Both the position numbers and the translations under genes were made by a program. From assembly GCA_027475525.1 (NCBI GenBank), contig JAMWFC010000117.1:5008183-5072182 (forward strand): a DNA stretch of 64,000 nucleotides. The letters are read 5' to 3'. Shown here piece after piece: positions 11,296-24,500 of the stretch; within the stretch, counting starts at the first letter, position 1; every line of letters begins with the position of its first letter. The notes under the pieces are model-generated. The model saw only the letters and a program-made list of their open reading frames with translations, made no database searches and was not told the DNA's origin. Source of the DNA: Macrolepiota albuminosa (lineage: Eukaryota > Basidiomycota > Agaricomycetes > Agaricales > Agaricaceae).

Positions 11296-14200
11296 ATGCG
11301 GATGGTTTTTTCTGGTAACGGTAACAGCCCCTCCCAGGGAGGAGAGGACGTGTTTTCAACCATCAACCACGCCCTTGAGGATGACCAGGGAGGGTTCGGC
11401 GATGGGTCGCGATCACACGCTGCCACCCCACAGCGTGTTATAAATAATGTTTCATTGGACAATGACATAACTGTAGATACGGCGTCGGCAAGAGAAGAAA
11501 CGAATCAAACTGGGGTAACGGACTCTACCACGCATGATATGATAGAAGACCAGACAGGTACAAGGGACAGAAGTACTGATACAACCGAACAGCACCCACC
11601 CAACGCACCAAACAGAAAAGGAAGATCCAAGAGGAGGGCACTTAGGATCGCCTCCCTAAACATAAAGGGGGGGGGTCAGTGCTCACAAGACAGAAGTGGA
11701 GAGAAATTAACCAACTTATGAGAGAAAGCAAACTGGATATACTTGCGGTACAGGAGACCCACATGAGCGACGAGCTGAGAGATGAAATCAATGACCTATT
11801 CGAAAAACAGATTAAGATATACTCAAGCATAGATACGAACAATTCAAATGCCAAAGGAGTAGCCCTTATACTCAATAAGAGGACGACTCTATGGAAGGAG
11901 GCCTCCACAAGGGAGATCATACCAGGGCGAGCTATAGAAGTCAGTGTACCCTGGTATAACGGGACGCTATTTACTTGCGTTAGCGTTTACGCGCCAAATG
12001 ACTCCAAGGAAAATGAGGATTTCTGGGGAACTCTCGAGAACAACTGGCGTGAACGGAGAAACAGGCCTAAACCAAACGTCATAATGGGGGACATGAACAT
12101 TGTGGAGGATGCCTTGGACCGCATACCAGCCCACTCAGATCCGATACATGCAACGAATGCACTTAAGGAACTAAAAGCGTACCTGAATCTAGCTGATGGG
12201 TGGAGGAGAGAGCACCCAACAAGAACAGATTTCTCATTCTACATGATAGGACGACCATACCAGTCAAGAATCGACCGGATTTATATAAGGGAAGACCAGA
12301 TCCCCTTCACCTGAAACTGGAACATAGTGAGGACAGGGATTAACACCGATCACCTACTAGTGGCAACAACAATTCTAAATCCCTGGCAACCGCAGATGGG
12401 TAAGGGAAGGTACGCCATGCCGGTGAATCTACTTAAGGAGCAGAAGCTCCTAGTCAACATCGAACACCTAGGGATGAAACTGGAAGATGACCTAAACAGT
12501 ATAGGTGACAACCGATCGGAACAAGTGAACCCACAAACTCTATATAAAAAGTTCAAAGTGGACTTGATTAAGGAAATAAGATTGTACTCGACTAGCCTGA
12601 AACCGAAGATCCTGACGGAAATAGCGGCCCTAACAAAGGATAAGGAGAACGTGCTAAAAGACCTGCAGAAGGACGAGGAGGACAGAGGAAGAGAAGCAGC
12701 CCTTCTTGATGATTGGATTAAGAGCCTAGAGGCAAAAAGATTTGCCAGGGCAAGAGACACGGTGGCAACAAGCTTCCAAATACATGGAGAAACACTCACA
12801 AAGCCGTGGATCTCCTTGAATAAGGAGACAACCCCCAGGGACGTCATAATTGCGCTAAAGACCCCAGACGGGGGCGGTAGAATGCTCAAAAGATCCCCGA
12901 GGAAGATGACAGAGCTGGCCAAGAAATATCACGAGAAGTTACAAGAAAAAGACGCGCCACAAGACCACAGGGCTCACGAGAACCAAATGACAGAGGTCCT
13001 CACGTGCATAAACAGAGGATTAACACAGGAACAGGCCCTAAAGATCGGAGACCAACTCACGGAACGTGAAACAAGGAATGCAATAAAGGCCCTCCCAAAC
13101 GGGAAGGCGGCGGGCCTTGATGGGATCCCCCAAGAGGTATGGAAGACCCTCGATGAAATGTATAGAGATGCTCAGAAGGAGGAAAGGGAAGGCTTTAATG
13201 TTGCCGGAATGCTAACCCGAATATATAATAACATAAAGGACTACGGAGTGAGTGTAAATACGGACTTTTCAGAGGGGTGGCTTTGCCCCATTTACAAGAA
13301 AGGCGACAGAACTGAGATAGGAAACTATAGGCCAATAACGGTTCTAAACACTGATTACAAGATACTGACTAAGATTTTGTCCATAAGACTAAGTGAAGTA
13401 GCAGCAGGCATTATACACAAGAATCAGGCTGGCTTCATGAAAGGCAGAAGAATCAAAGACCAGACGGAACTTGCCAAACTAATGGTGAAGTGGTGTGAGA
13501 CAAGAGAAGAAAATGGGATGATCGTATGCTTAGATCAGGAAAAGGCCTATGACCGAATACTCCACACATTCCTCTGGAGCTCCCTAAGGAAGTTCAACTT
13601 CCTGGAAACCTTCATAGACCTAGTTAGCACCTTGTACAAGGGAGCGACCACAAAAGTTATTCTAAATGGTGAAGTAAGTCAGCCTTTCATAGTAAACAGA
13701 GGGGTACGCCAGGGCGACCCCCTGTCCTGCCTGCTTTTCAATATTGCAATTGAGTCCCTAGCACAGATGCTAAGGAACTCCGACCTGAAAGGATTCAAGT
13801 TAGACGACGATACTGAGAGACTGATCGCGACACTCTTTGCTGACGACACTACGGCCTACCTAGGAGAAGAAGACAACTTTGATGACCTACAAACCCTACT
13901 GAGGAAATGGTGCAAGGCTTCGGGGGCAAACTTCAACATCCCAAAAACGGTAGTAGTCCCGGTGGGAACGAGAGAATATAGAGACTCACTGATCGCAACA
14001 AGGGGAGCAAACGCGAACAGGCCTCCGATCCCAGCAGACGTATATATTGCAGTAGAGGGCGAGGCCACGAGGCTCCTAGGTGCTTTCATAGGGAATAGAA
14101 TAGAGGAAGTTAGCGTGTGGACACCGACAATAGAAATGGTGACAAAAGACCTGAACAGATGGGCTAAAAGTAAACCCACAATTGAAGGAAAAAGGCTAAT

Positions 14201-16427
14201 AGTAGGGATGGTAGTTGGAGGACGCACCCAGTATAGGGCTAGTGTCCAAGGAATGCCCCTGGACATCGAAAACAGCCTTACCAAGATGATAAAAGCTTTT
14301 ATCTGGGGAGACTCGCGACCCAATGTTGGGATGGAAACCCTACAATTGCCCCACAAAAGGGGAGGAAAGAAACTTCTGAACCTTAAGATGAGGAACAAAG
14401 CAATAGAGATCATGAAACTGAAGAGATACCTAAACCTCGGTGAGGACCGCCCGATGTGGGCAAAAATTGCTGACTCCCTGATAAGAGAGAAAGTGGCAAA
14501 ACGGTGGAAAGTGACGGATGAAGAGTCCTATGCGAATGTCTTCCTTCAATACCTTAGGGTGGACACTAGAGCCAGAGAAGATGGTTTGACACCATCAATA
14601 CAGAGAATGCTTCGGGTGGCTAAGAAGTATCAAGTGACCTTCACGCCCATGGAAGTGGGAACACCTTTGAAATTTCAGATGCCGGCTTGGTTCCACCCAG
14701 GACACAAAGGGGTCAAGTACATAAGGCTTAACGCCCCAGAGCCAGAATGCTTGAGGAACGTTCACGCAATAAAGACAGTCGGAGAAATGTGGGAACTAGC
14801 AAGGCAAACTGATAGCAGAATAAACATACGACATAAAAACAGAAGGAACTGCACATGCGACCCGTGCAAAGAGATGAGGAGAAAGGGATGCGAGGATCCG
14901 AATAAGTGTGGGAAATATGCGAGAAACCACCTGCGCAAGCTCCCTCCAAAGTGGCACCCTGAGACACCCTCAAGTAAGAGGTGCCTGACAGAAGAGCAAA
15001 GGGCAACGCTTACGGTAGATGGTGGGAAGACTTTCGATCCAGAGATAACGCTGGATAAAAATCTTGGAGATGGTTTCAGACTCTTTGCAGGAAAATACAC
15101 CGAGACCATGGAACAACATTATATGTATACGAGGATTATGCAAGAGGACGATGAGATAGTCACAATATATACAGATGGATCATGCCTTGACAATGGCACC
15201 CTGACAGCCAAGGCAGGTGCCGGGATCTGGTTTAAGGAAGAGGACCCAAGAAACATGGCCGTTAGGCTGCCAGATGAGTTACCGCAGACCAACAACACTG
15301 GTGAAGCAGTGGCAATGATAGTTGCAACTAGAATTGTCCCACAACAAATGTCTATAAGAATCCGGAGCGACTCAAAGCTGGTCATAGATGCTATTACGGA
15401 CAACCTTAAGAAGAATGAGGATAATGGATGGATAGGAATAGCGAATAGTAACATAATGAAGCTCCTGGTAGCCGAACTGAAGCTAAGAAGAGGGGCTACT
15501 GTTTTAGAAAAAGTGAAAGGTCACTCAGGAGTGGCCAGAAATGAAGAAGCTGACAAACTGGCGGACCAAGGTGCCAGAAAGGCAGTCCCGGACAAGATAG
15601 ACATGATTCCCCCAGAGGGATATGACCTTCCTGGCATCAGACTCTCTAGGGCCACGCAAGCCCTGGTATACAAAGGGATCATAGAAAATAAGGAAACTCC
15701 AATGAGGAGAGGAACCATATGTCACCTAGACATGACGCAATGGGCGATAAATGACGTGAATAAGGAGCTCCCAACAGACGAGAGGATATGGAAATCCATG
15801 AGAGATAAAGCCATGTCGAGGGAAGTTAGAGCCTTTATGTGGAAGACAATGCAAAACGTGTACAAAGTGGGAAGGTACTGGGAGAATATCCCAAATTTTG
15901 AGAGACGAGCGTACTGCACGATGTGCGATAACGCTTTGGAAACTATGGAGCACATACTCACAGAATGTAAGGCATCGGGCCAGCTCGAGGTATGGAGAAC
16001 GGTCGAGCAAATCCACGTGAGGAGAGGCATCCCATTCAAAAAACCATCCTTCGGAGAACAGCTTGGATGCCCCTTGATAAAACGTAAGGATAATAACGGT
16101 AAAAATCAAAGAGGGGCAAGTCGATTTTCCAGAATAGTGATCTCGGAGGCAGCATACCTCATATGGAAAATCCGCTGCGATTGGAGGATTACATGTGAGA
16201 GCGACCCCGAAAGAACCCCCACAAACCCAGAGATCAAGAGAAAAGTGATAAGGATTATAACCCAAAGATTAAAGCTAGACTGCCTGGCCACGGATGGTTC
16301 CCGGTTTGGAGGAAAGGCGACTGATGTTAAAGTGGTCAGGAAAACCTGGGGAGACCTTTTGCCGCTGGGATCAGACTTAACCAGGACCTGGAGGTATGCA
16401 ACCGAGGTTTTAGTGGGTATAGGGTAA
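11296..16427 (+). pseudogene. LINE ORF2: APE endonuclease, reverse transcriptase, RNase H
   Basis: The N-terminal frame (11296) reaches the endonuclease start (RIASLNIKGGG) and then loses frame at a run of nine G (11667-11675); the next frame continues it exactly (LTRQKWREINQLMRE). Endonuclease motifs follow: AVQETHMS, VYAPNDS, IMGDMNIVED, SRIDRIYI. TGA at 12312 falls just before TDHLLVATT, the last endonuclease block. From 12315 the same frame is open to TAA 16427. RT blocks are GNYRPITVLNTDYKI, QAGFMKGRRI, GVRQGDPLSCLLFN and LFADDT (FADD catalytic box). A Cys-rich segment follows (CTCDPCKEM, CEDPNKC). RNase H has YTDGSCLDNG, NNTGEAVAM, RSDSKLVIDA and KGHSGVARNEEADKLADQGA. A C-terminal C-x2-C...H...C zinc-like block (CTMCDNALETMEHILTEC) ends the protein. 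Only two lesions break about 1,700 codons. Confidence 0.92.
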
Positions 16428-18547
16428 ACCGAGTCCCACACTGTGTGCGTAAGTGCATTTCCTACGGAGTGGCTCCAGGCCTGAAACAAATGAACAACAC
16501 GACCCAAAATATCCAGGACCGCGGGGATCGACTAGGTGGATTGCCCGCGGTCTCATAGTGGTACCACTAAAAAAAAAAAAAAAAAAAAAAAAAAAGACTC
16601 CCTGCTACAGGTAAATTAATATATATATTTTATTTTGTTTGAGCAGCTCTGATTGCTTTTAAAGCTTTGGAGACATGTTGGTGGGCTGGAATGTCCATGT
16701 ATTGTTGTTGAGGTGGATTGAGCATTGTGGAGAGTGTTGTTCTTGGCAGCTCAGGGTGGTGACCTGCTAACCAAGCTGTCATCTGCTTTGAATACCTTAA
16801 CTGATCAAATCAACGAAGCAGCTCCTGCTTGGATTGAAATCGTATCTGTCCCTTCACCTTCTAAGAAGCATCCACTTGATGCTTCACATGTTGCTTTGAT
16901 TGCTGCATTGACCACTTCAACAAGCAACAAAGCCAAACAAGATAATGATGCAAGCCTGTTGTTTGGACCCGCTCCGTTCCCTGTTGGATTGGTTGACTTA
17001 CCAGGACCCCTTATTCGCTTAGCAAGCCTGTCAGGTCACATAGATATTCCTCATCCAACTGTTGGCAACAAGCCTTATGATAATGAGCAGTCTTCACCTA
17101 CACGACCTGTAAATTTGGACAACTCGACCGCTTCTCCAAATAGCATTATTGATTTAGGGGACCTTATGGACGTGTCACCTGATATCTCCAATAACAATGC
17201 TGAGGATTCCTGTCTTGACCTGTCCCCTTGTACAGATGCACTTGACCGTGCATTGGAAGACCCCACAGGATCCAAAAACTATAACCAGTTAACTGATGTC
17301 CATTCCTCTCTGAATACCGTCCATGCCTTGGAGGACGCTATGGACATGTCACCTGTTATTTTGAATTGTGAAGTTGAGGATTCCCCTGAACCAGACCCCA
17401 TGGATGTGGCACCTGACATTTTGAATTGTGACATTGAGGATTCCCCTGCAGGTGCCTGTGAGGTCAATCATACTAATTCCAATACGGCACCTGCTACTGG
17501 GGCATTTATTCCCAGTACAGAAGTACCGGATGGAGAACAGGTGACACCCATAGTTACCGGTATTGGTTCACTATCTTTAGACAATGCTGATAGGCTTCTA
17601 CTTGGACTGAGCGCATTGAGGGACATTATAGGCCAACCAACACTTGACGTACTGAGGACTCTAGCAACCAGTTGGAAATATAGAGCAGCCCTAGCTCTGG
17701 CAACCTACTACAGGATTTAGACATTTATCCTAACCACTAGCTACCAAGCCTTCAGCACACTCCATTCACCTATCCCAAGGACAAAGGAGGCTCATAACGT
17801 ATAGCGCTAACACGACGGCGGGAGAGGACTCTAACTAAACCCCAATCACTTCCAGAAGGAGCCAGCAGCAGGCACTGCCATTTGACGAGGCACTTCAATC
17901 AGAAGTCTAAAAGGATCAATGATGGCAGCACTGGATATACTTAAATCCGACATCTGGACCTGTCAGGAACTGATACAATGAGTAGCGCTGACATTAGCGC
18001 TCATGGCATCTGTCAAGGATTTTCCGACCATATCCCGGAACAGCCTGGCCAATCGGAGTTATAATAAAAGTGAGCAGACTCGTACAATTCTAAGTCAATA
18101 TAGAGTCGCCGCTGGTTGCTGTGGGTCATAATGCTGTTGGTTGCCATCATCCATGTGCAAAAGGTTGCCGTTGACAGGTCGCCATTAGAGGAAACCACAA
18201 GGAGAGGCGCTAGGAGGTAGCGCTGCAGATGGACTGGTATCTTGGCAAACATGGTAGCGCATAGTATATAAAATAGCTACTTTACATGTATATAACAACA
18301 AATCGTAACCCCTTAAGCAGACAAGTTACACTTAGCATTCAAATTGCACTAGCTTCCTTTGACTTTGTTGCTGTGTCAGGCGCTAGCCTCATCTATCTCG
18401 TTTTCATCATTTACGGTGCCACCTACAGGCACAATACGCTGCGCTACTCGTTTTTTCTTTAATATCTTTGCTTAAACTACGACGCTTACCGTCTGCCAGG
18501 TAGCCTCCAAAGCACTATAATCTAGCGCATCATTTTATCACCTCCAC

Positions 18548-21500
18548 TTGAGCACACTGGGACCCTGTCAGGACTCCTCACAACTATGCATGCCAGGTGC
18601 TGGAGACGGCATTGTACTGCGTATACGTCCAGTGCACCCAACCACTGTTGGTGTCATCAACGCCTCTGAGACAGCAGTTAACAATGATTTGCCTACTTCC
18701 AACCCAGCGGTGACTGTTGGCTCCACTAAGACTTTGAAAGGAAAGCAGAGAAAGTCAGCACGTATTGCGGCCAAAAACAAGCGACGTAATACGGCACCCT
18801 TGACACCTAGGAAGAGGAAACAAAACTACACAAGTAAGGCTCATGTAGACTCTGATAGCGCTAGCGGGCCTCCTATGATGGACTCAGATAATGATAGTGA
18901 TTCCTCCAATGACTCCGCTGAGGAAACAGCAGTTGCTTCACTTCTTGAAAATGTTGAGACGGATCGGGGTTACATTGACCTGACCCTTGAGTCTACGGTG
19001 AGTTACTGTCTATGCGTTGATCAACTGGCTGTGATTCTGGGTTTAGGATGATGAGGATAGCCATACCGTCAAAGCTCCGAATTGTCTTGATCTCTCAGAA
19101 TCATGGATTCTCTGCAAAGGGGACACTGTACATATACTATTGTCTGGCAGCAATGGGATATTTGAATACACACCAAGATTTCATGTGTGTATATATTCTA
19201 TTCCATTCTAGTAGCCTTCTGTTCACTGCTCTGTAGCTCGACAGGGACCTTGTTTGGTTTTGCAGATTGTATGCCACATCTGTTGCCCATCGGGATCGAC
19301 CCTCATCTGTAAAGGTGATGCCTCAAACTGAGTATCACTCTTCCTCTCCACTTGCTCTCTCCAAAACCTTAACATTGCATTCTTATATTCTTGTCATTGG
19401 GGACCAGCATATTGACCCAGGCTTCAATGCACACTCCTTATCAGACGCATGCGTCTTGGACAATGTTATCCAGGTGCATGGTACGCTCAAGCTCCTTTGT
19501 ATCATTTTTATTATCTTTAATTTTAATTCTTTTTCCTGCAGATTTCACCATATCTGGTACCGAGCATTTAAAGCATGCAACACCTCAGGATCTTCTAAGG
19601 ACATTAGAATCTTTGTACCCAAGATCATTAAGTGCTTTGGATATTCCTGCTTCCCTAAAAACTTTCCCATGCCTCCCATTCTTGAGCAACTCGGCTGTCT
19701 GGGGAAAAGTTCAAGGTCATGGATACTGTAAAGTGGACAATTTTTATCCAATTTCTGATATGCAATGGAATCTTGCTTCCACCAGTGGCACCCACCATTA
19801 CTGGCACATCAACGCCAATGGTTTTGCTACATTTGTCTTCATCGAGACTGGCGTGAAGTTGTGGTTCATGGTGGTGCCCAAATCTGGAAATTATGATAAC
19901 TTCGGAGCATGGGACCTCTACGTTAACAATTTCCATGCCAGAAAGCCAAACAATGAAAAGTGGGATGTCGAGCTTCTTGTTCTGCAGCCAGGTTCCATGC
20001 TGTTTGTCAACTGATTATTTCTTTTCCTTGTATTATTTACTGATAATGTATTATTACAGCATCATGCACCTGTGCTTACCTCATGCCATAGTTACTCCAA
20101 TACCTACAATATGCCATGGGGGTCATTTCTACAATACATCGACTCTCGCTGCCTCGATAATCGGCTTGTATCACCATTACATTGCTTCGACATCAATATC
20201 CAACACAGACCATGGTCCCGCATCAGACACGGTGCTGATGCACCTCCTCACATATTTTGTCCTTGTTCTTGTCGATTTGGTGACCAATCACGGTACATGA
20301 AGTCATCGTCACATCTGTTTATACCATTCACGTATGTGCAGATTACGACAATGGTCACGTTCTGAACACAAACTCATGGGATGGCATGCTGATACTTTTT
20401 CATTTATGCAACTATTTTGAATTGCATGATGCACTTGTGTCTTTGGACCATGCTTGGAATGGTGATCTTCGATCCTTTGAGATGTCCGTAAAAAACTGGG
20501 TCCATGCACAAAGGCTGATGTACTGGTTCTTCTCCAATCACAAACTCGAAAGTGAGTCCAATGGCAGTATCATAACGGGTCTGCCTGTGCTTGAACACAT
20601 ATTGTCTCGGTTCCTGGCTATCCATGCTTGTGTACTTATGCACTACAAAAAAACCACATGGCTAAATCATATATGTGGTTCCGATGCAGATACACTCCTG
20701 TCAACAACTTGTATCAACATCCAATCCATCCTCCATGATGGACCTGCCTGGAAGGCATACACCCTTGTCCATCCACATCTTGGTGCTTCTGATGTCGATA
20801 CTGCTGAATTAACATTTGCCTGGAGGGTGTAAGGGCGACCTCTAGAGGCTGTGGCTCAGTCACACAGCTGGCAGAGGAAGATCCAAAGTGTATTAGAATA
20901 TATACTGACAATATCAAGGTAGCTACTCACCTGGCAGAGGGAGATCCAAAGAGAACAAGTCTAGGGATTCTCTATGCCAGGTTGGACGCTTCTGGGGCCT
21001 CTGAAGCGTGGAAAACAACTGTACAGTACAACAAAACCTTAAAAACTCGAAAATTGCCTACACAAACACTTGTACAAATAAGGGGCAAACTCTGGCAAAC
21101 TCTGGCTTATATAAGCGGTCTGGAAGCGGTGCTGAGTGGGCCCACACTTGTCTGAATGGTGGCCAACATACATATTTCCAAGAGAAAAAGATTTAAGACA
21201 ATGGAAAAATGTCTTTTACCAAGGCAAAAACTTGCCAAAGAAATGATATGACACATTTCTTTGTCACATTTTCTGGTGGAAACAGGTTCCAGCACCAGCA
21301 GTGTCTGGGCTTCTGAAGCATGGGAAACAACTGTACAGTACAACAAAACCTTAAAAACTCGAAAATTGACTAACCAAACAACTGTGCAAACAAGACAGGA
21401 AAACTCCGGACTTTAGAAGTCAGAAAGGCAAACTCCAGCTTATATAAGCGGTCTGGAAGCGGTGCTGAGTGGGCCCACACTTGTCTGAATGGTGGCTAAA

Positions 21501-24500
21501 GAACCAGAGCATCTCAAGGGCTGAGAGTAGTACTAACAGATAGTGTTGAAAGAATAGAAACAGTAAAATGAAATAATGTCAGAAGAAATAAGAGAATGAA
21601 TGGAAGGAGAGTGAAGAGATAAGGAGTGAGAAAAGGAAGAAATGAGGAGTCCCCTGACATCACCCCCCCTCTAGAGCGTGGCATCTCGACGTGCTGGATA
21701 GAAGTAGTTCTGGATGGCCTGGTCTACCTTGGAAAGAGAATAGAGGCCTCTGATTGCCTGGGGAGCATTGGGATGCTGTTGATAGAATTCCCGGACCAAG
21801 GCAGGGGCATGGACATTCTCTTGTGGCTCCCAGGAGATGTCCTCGATTCCGTAGCCCTTCTACTTGACCTTGAACTGAAGCTTATTCCTAAAGAGTCGGC
21901 TGTCTAGGATCCATTCCACTTTGTACTCTTCTTGGTTGTTTACCAGAACTGGTGGTGGAGGTGGCTGTGGACGTCAACCTGGGATTGGATCCTCTGGGGC
22001 TGGAGAAAGCTTCACCACATTGAAGACTGGATGGAGTCGACTCATTCCACTAGGCAGCTTGAGTTGATAGGCAAGTGGGCCTACCTGCCATACTATAGAA
22101 AAGGGTCCTAGACAACGGTGAGAGAGCTTCTGAGAAGGTCAGGTGGTAGCAATGTCAGAGGCATCCAGGTAGACTCAATCTCCAGGCTTGTACTTGGGGG
22201 CTGGAGTTCGTCCATGATTGTAGTAGCGGGCCATGTCATCCTTTGCCTTAGCTAAAGCTGCCTTGGCTTCCTCCTGGGCTGCCTTCATCCGATCTATGAA
22301 CTCGTTGACAGCTTCATTCTCTGAAGGTCATCCACAAGGCTTGAATCCCATCCGAGGATGTCGGCCAGTATCTAGAAGGAAAGGAGACATCTGGGTGGCA
22401 GTGTGTACACGGTTGTTGTACTGGAACTCTGCCTCTGGTAATAGGTCATCCCAGTCATCCTGTCATTCATTGCAGAAGAGCCGGAGATACTGTTCTAGCT
22501 CCTGGTTGACACGCTCAGTCTGGCCATCAGATTGGGGGTGGTAGGCTGTGGAAGTGTGGAGTTTGACATGGAGGAGGCGATACAGTTCTCTAGTAAACTC
22601 TGCCACAAACTGAGGTCCGCGGTCCGAGACATAAGCATCTGACAACCCATGGAGCTTCCAGACATGCTTCCGGTACAGATTGGCTGTGCCCATGGCTGAG
22701 CAAGTAGTGTGTGTTGGAATAAAATGAGCACGCTTGCCACAGAGATCCACTACCACCATGATCGCATCATATCCATGAGAATCAGGTAACTCAACAATGA
22801 AGTCTACCGAGGCCACACTCCAACGCTCAGCTGGGATAGGCAATGGATGAAGCTGTCCCACAGGAGGCTGATGACGAGGCTTAGTCCGAAGGCAAAGATC
22901 ACAGGTGGAGGTGTAAGAGCCAATGTACCATGACATTTGAGGCCACCAGTAATTCTGTGAGACCAGCTCCAGTGTCTTCCATCTGCCAGGATGTCCTGCA
23001 ACTTGAGAGTCATGATGCTGCTCCACAATCCGCCTCCAGAGGTCTGGCAGGTTGGAAACATAAATGCGTCCCCAAAAGGTGAGAAGACCATTCTCCAGAG
23101 ACCACTTGTCAGTGCGGATGGACTTCACTCCAGTTTTCTCTCAAGCATGCAAGGCCATGGCAGCCTTAGCTACCAGATCTTCTTGAGTGCCCTCTCAGTT
23201 ACCTCGTCGGATGTCTCGAAGGATGTTCACTTCTTCTCCCTGGCCAACCACACCTTCTAGAGCACGGATAGCAAATAGTTCTGGCTTTAGGAGTACAATA
23301 TTGTCATTGTCACTAGCTCCTGAACCATGGTCTGCTCGCCTAGAAAGCGCATCTGGCTTACCCATGCTCCATCCAGGTTTGTGATGCAGAGAGAAGTTGA
23401 AGTTGGCCAGATACAAGGACCATCGAGCCTGTTGGCGGTTAAGTTTCTTGGCCATCTGAAAGTACTCTAAGTTCTTGTGATCAGTCCACACCTCAAATTT
23501 ATGCCTGGCACCCTCAAGGAAATGTCGCCACTCCTCAAATGACTGAATGATAGCTAGCATCTCCTTGTCATGGATCTCATAATTTCGCTCCACGGCATTG
23601 AGACTCTTGGAGTAGAAAGCCACAGGATGCCACTTACCATCCTCCCTTGACTGTTGAGAGAGAACAGCCCCAGTAGCAAAATCTGAGCTATCAGCTTCAA
23701 CACAGAAGGGAGAGTCATCATCTGGGAATATAAGGACAGGCTTTGAAGTGACTGCCTGTTTGAGGGCGTCAAAGGCTGTCTGCTGTGCTGCATCCCAGTG
23801 CCAAGGAGTGTCCTTAGTGGTGAGATCGAAGAGGGGCCGGGCATGGTGTGAGAAATCCTGAATAAACCTCCGGTAGAAGTTGGTGAAACCCAGGAAGGCC
23901 TGAACCTCCTTCTTGTTCTTAGGCTCTGGCCACTCCGCTACACCAGCCACCTTGACTGGGTCCATCTCAGCCATTCCATGAGAGATGATTAGTCCAAGAT
24001 ATTCAACCTTAGTCTGCTCAAACTCGCACTTCTCTGGCTTAAGATAGAGCTGGTGCTGGCGAAGACGTTCCAGTACGATGCACGTAATCCAACAATGCTC
24101 CTCTAGAGTCTTGGTATAGATGATAATATCATCAAGGTATATGCACACAACACCTTCTGCTATGAGGTCTTGGAAAATGTTGTTCATCATGGTCTGGAAG
24201 GTGGCAGGGCTATTAGTGAGGCCAAAGAACATTACCAGAGGTTCAAAGAGTCCACAATTTGTTTGGAATGCTCCCTTCCACTCATCTCCTTCTTTGATGT
24301 GCACATTGTTGTAGCCCCAGCAGACATCCAACTTGGTAAAGTAGCGTGCACCTCAGAGGTTGTTGACAAGCTCTGAAATGAGTGGTAAGGGGTAGCGATT
24401 CTTCACAGTCATCGCATTCAAGACTCGGTAGTCCTGAACCAGACATAGAGATCCATCCTTCTTCTTAATGAAGAAGACTGGAGAGGCCATCGGAGACTTT

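Larger units (their letters stand above)
9041..16595 (+). mobile_element. Full-length non-LTR retrotransposon (LINE, Tad/I-like)
   Basis: The 7.55 kb element has a 5' leader (9041-9456), a gag-like ORF1, a spacer, a large ORF2 with endonuclease, reverse transcriptase and RNase H, a short 3' UTR and a 27-base poly(A) (16569-16595). Target-site duplications flank it. The architecture (ORF1 with CCHC knuckle; APE endonuclease-RT-RNase H in ORF2) fits the Tad/I group known from fungi. Three lesions separate it from two open frames: TGA at 9832, a frameshift at a G run near 11667, and TGA at 12312. The small number of lesions suggests a young insertion. Confidence 0.92.
7970..17720 (+). pseudogene. 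Decayed multi-exon gene of unknown function, split by a LINE
   Basis: From ATG 7970 the reading is coding-like (MDGIMSSHHPCLDNSKFYN...) but meets TGA at 8223 (FSIF-stop-DTIND) and again at HPP-stop-TSGP. A likely intron follows (GTTCATTT to TTTTAG, about 8398-8444), then frameshifted exons (8508-8690 and from about 8720). The LINE enters after GACTCCCTGCTAC (9040). Beyond the LINE, at 16609, the sequence continues AG/GTAAATT...GAGCAG, an exon end and intron. A long open exon then ends at 17720 with TAG. That last part has imperfect internal repeats of MDVSPD-x-x-N-x-x-EDS type (about 17165-17450). I do not recognise the family. The frame was already damaged by C-to-T type stops, so it is probably dead apart from the insertion. 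Confidence 0.5.

Noticed and set aside
12350..16507. Many minus-strand frames of 60-190 codons opposite the LINE
   Set aside because: They are antisense shadows of ORF2; the plus strand shows unmistakable RT and RNase H motifs.
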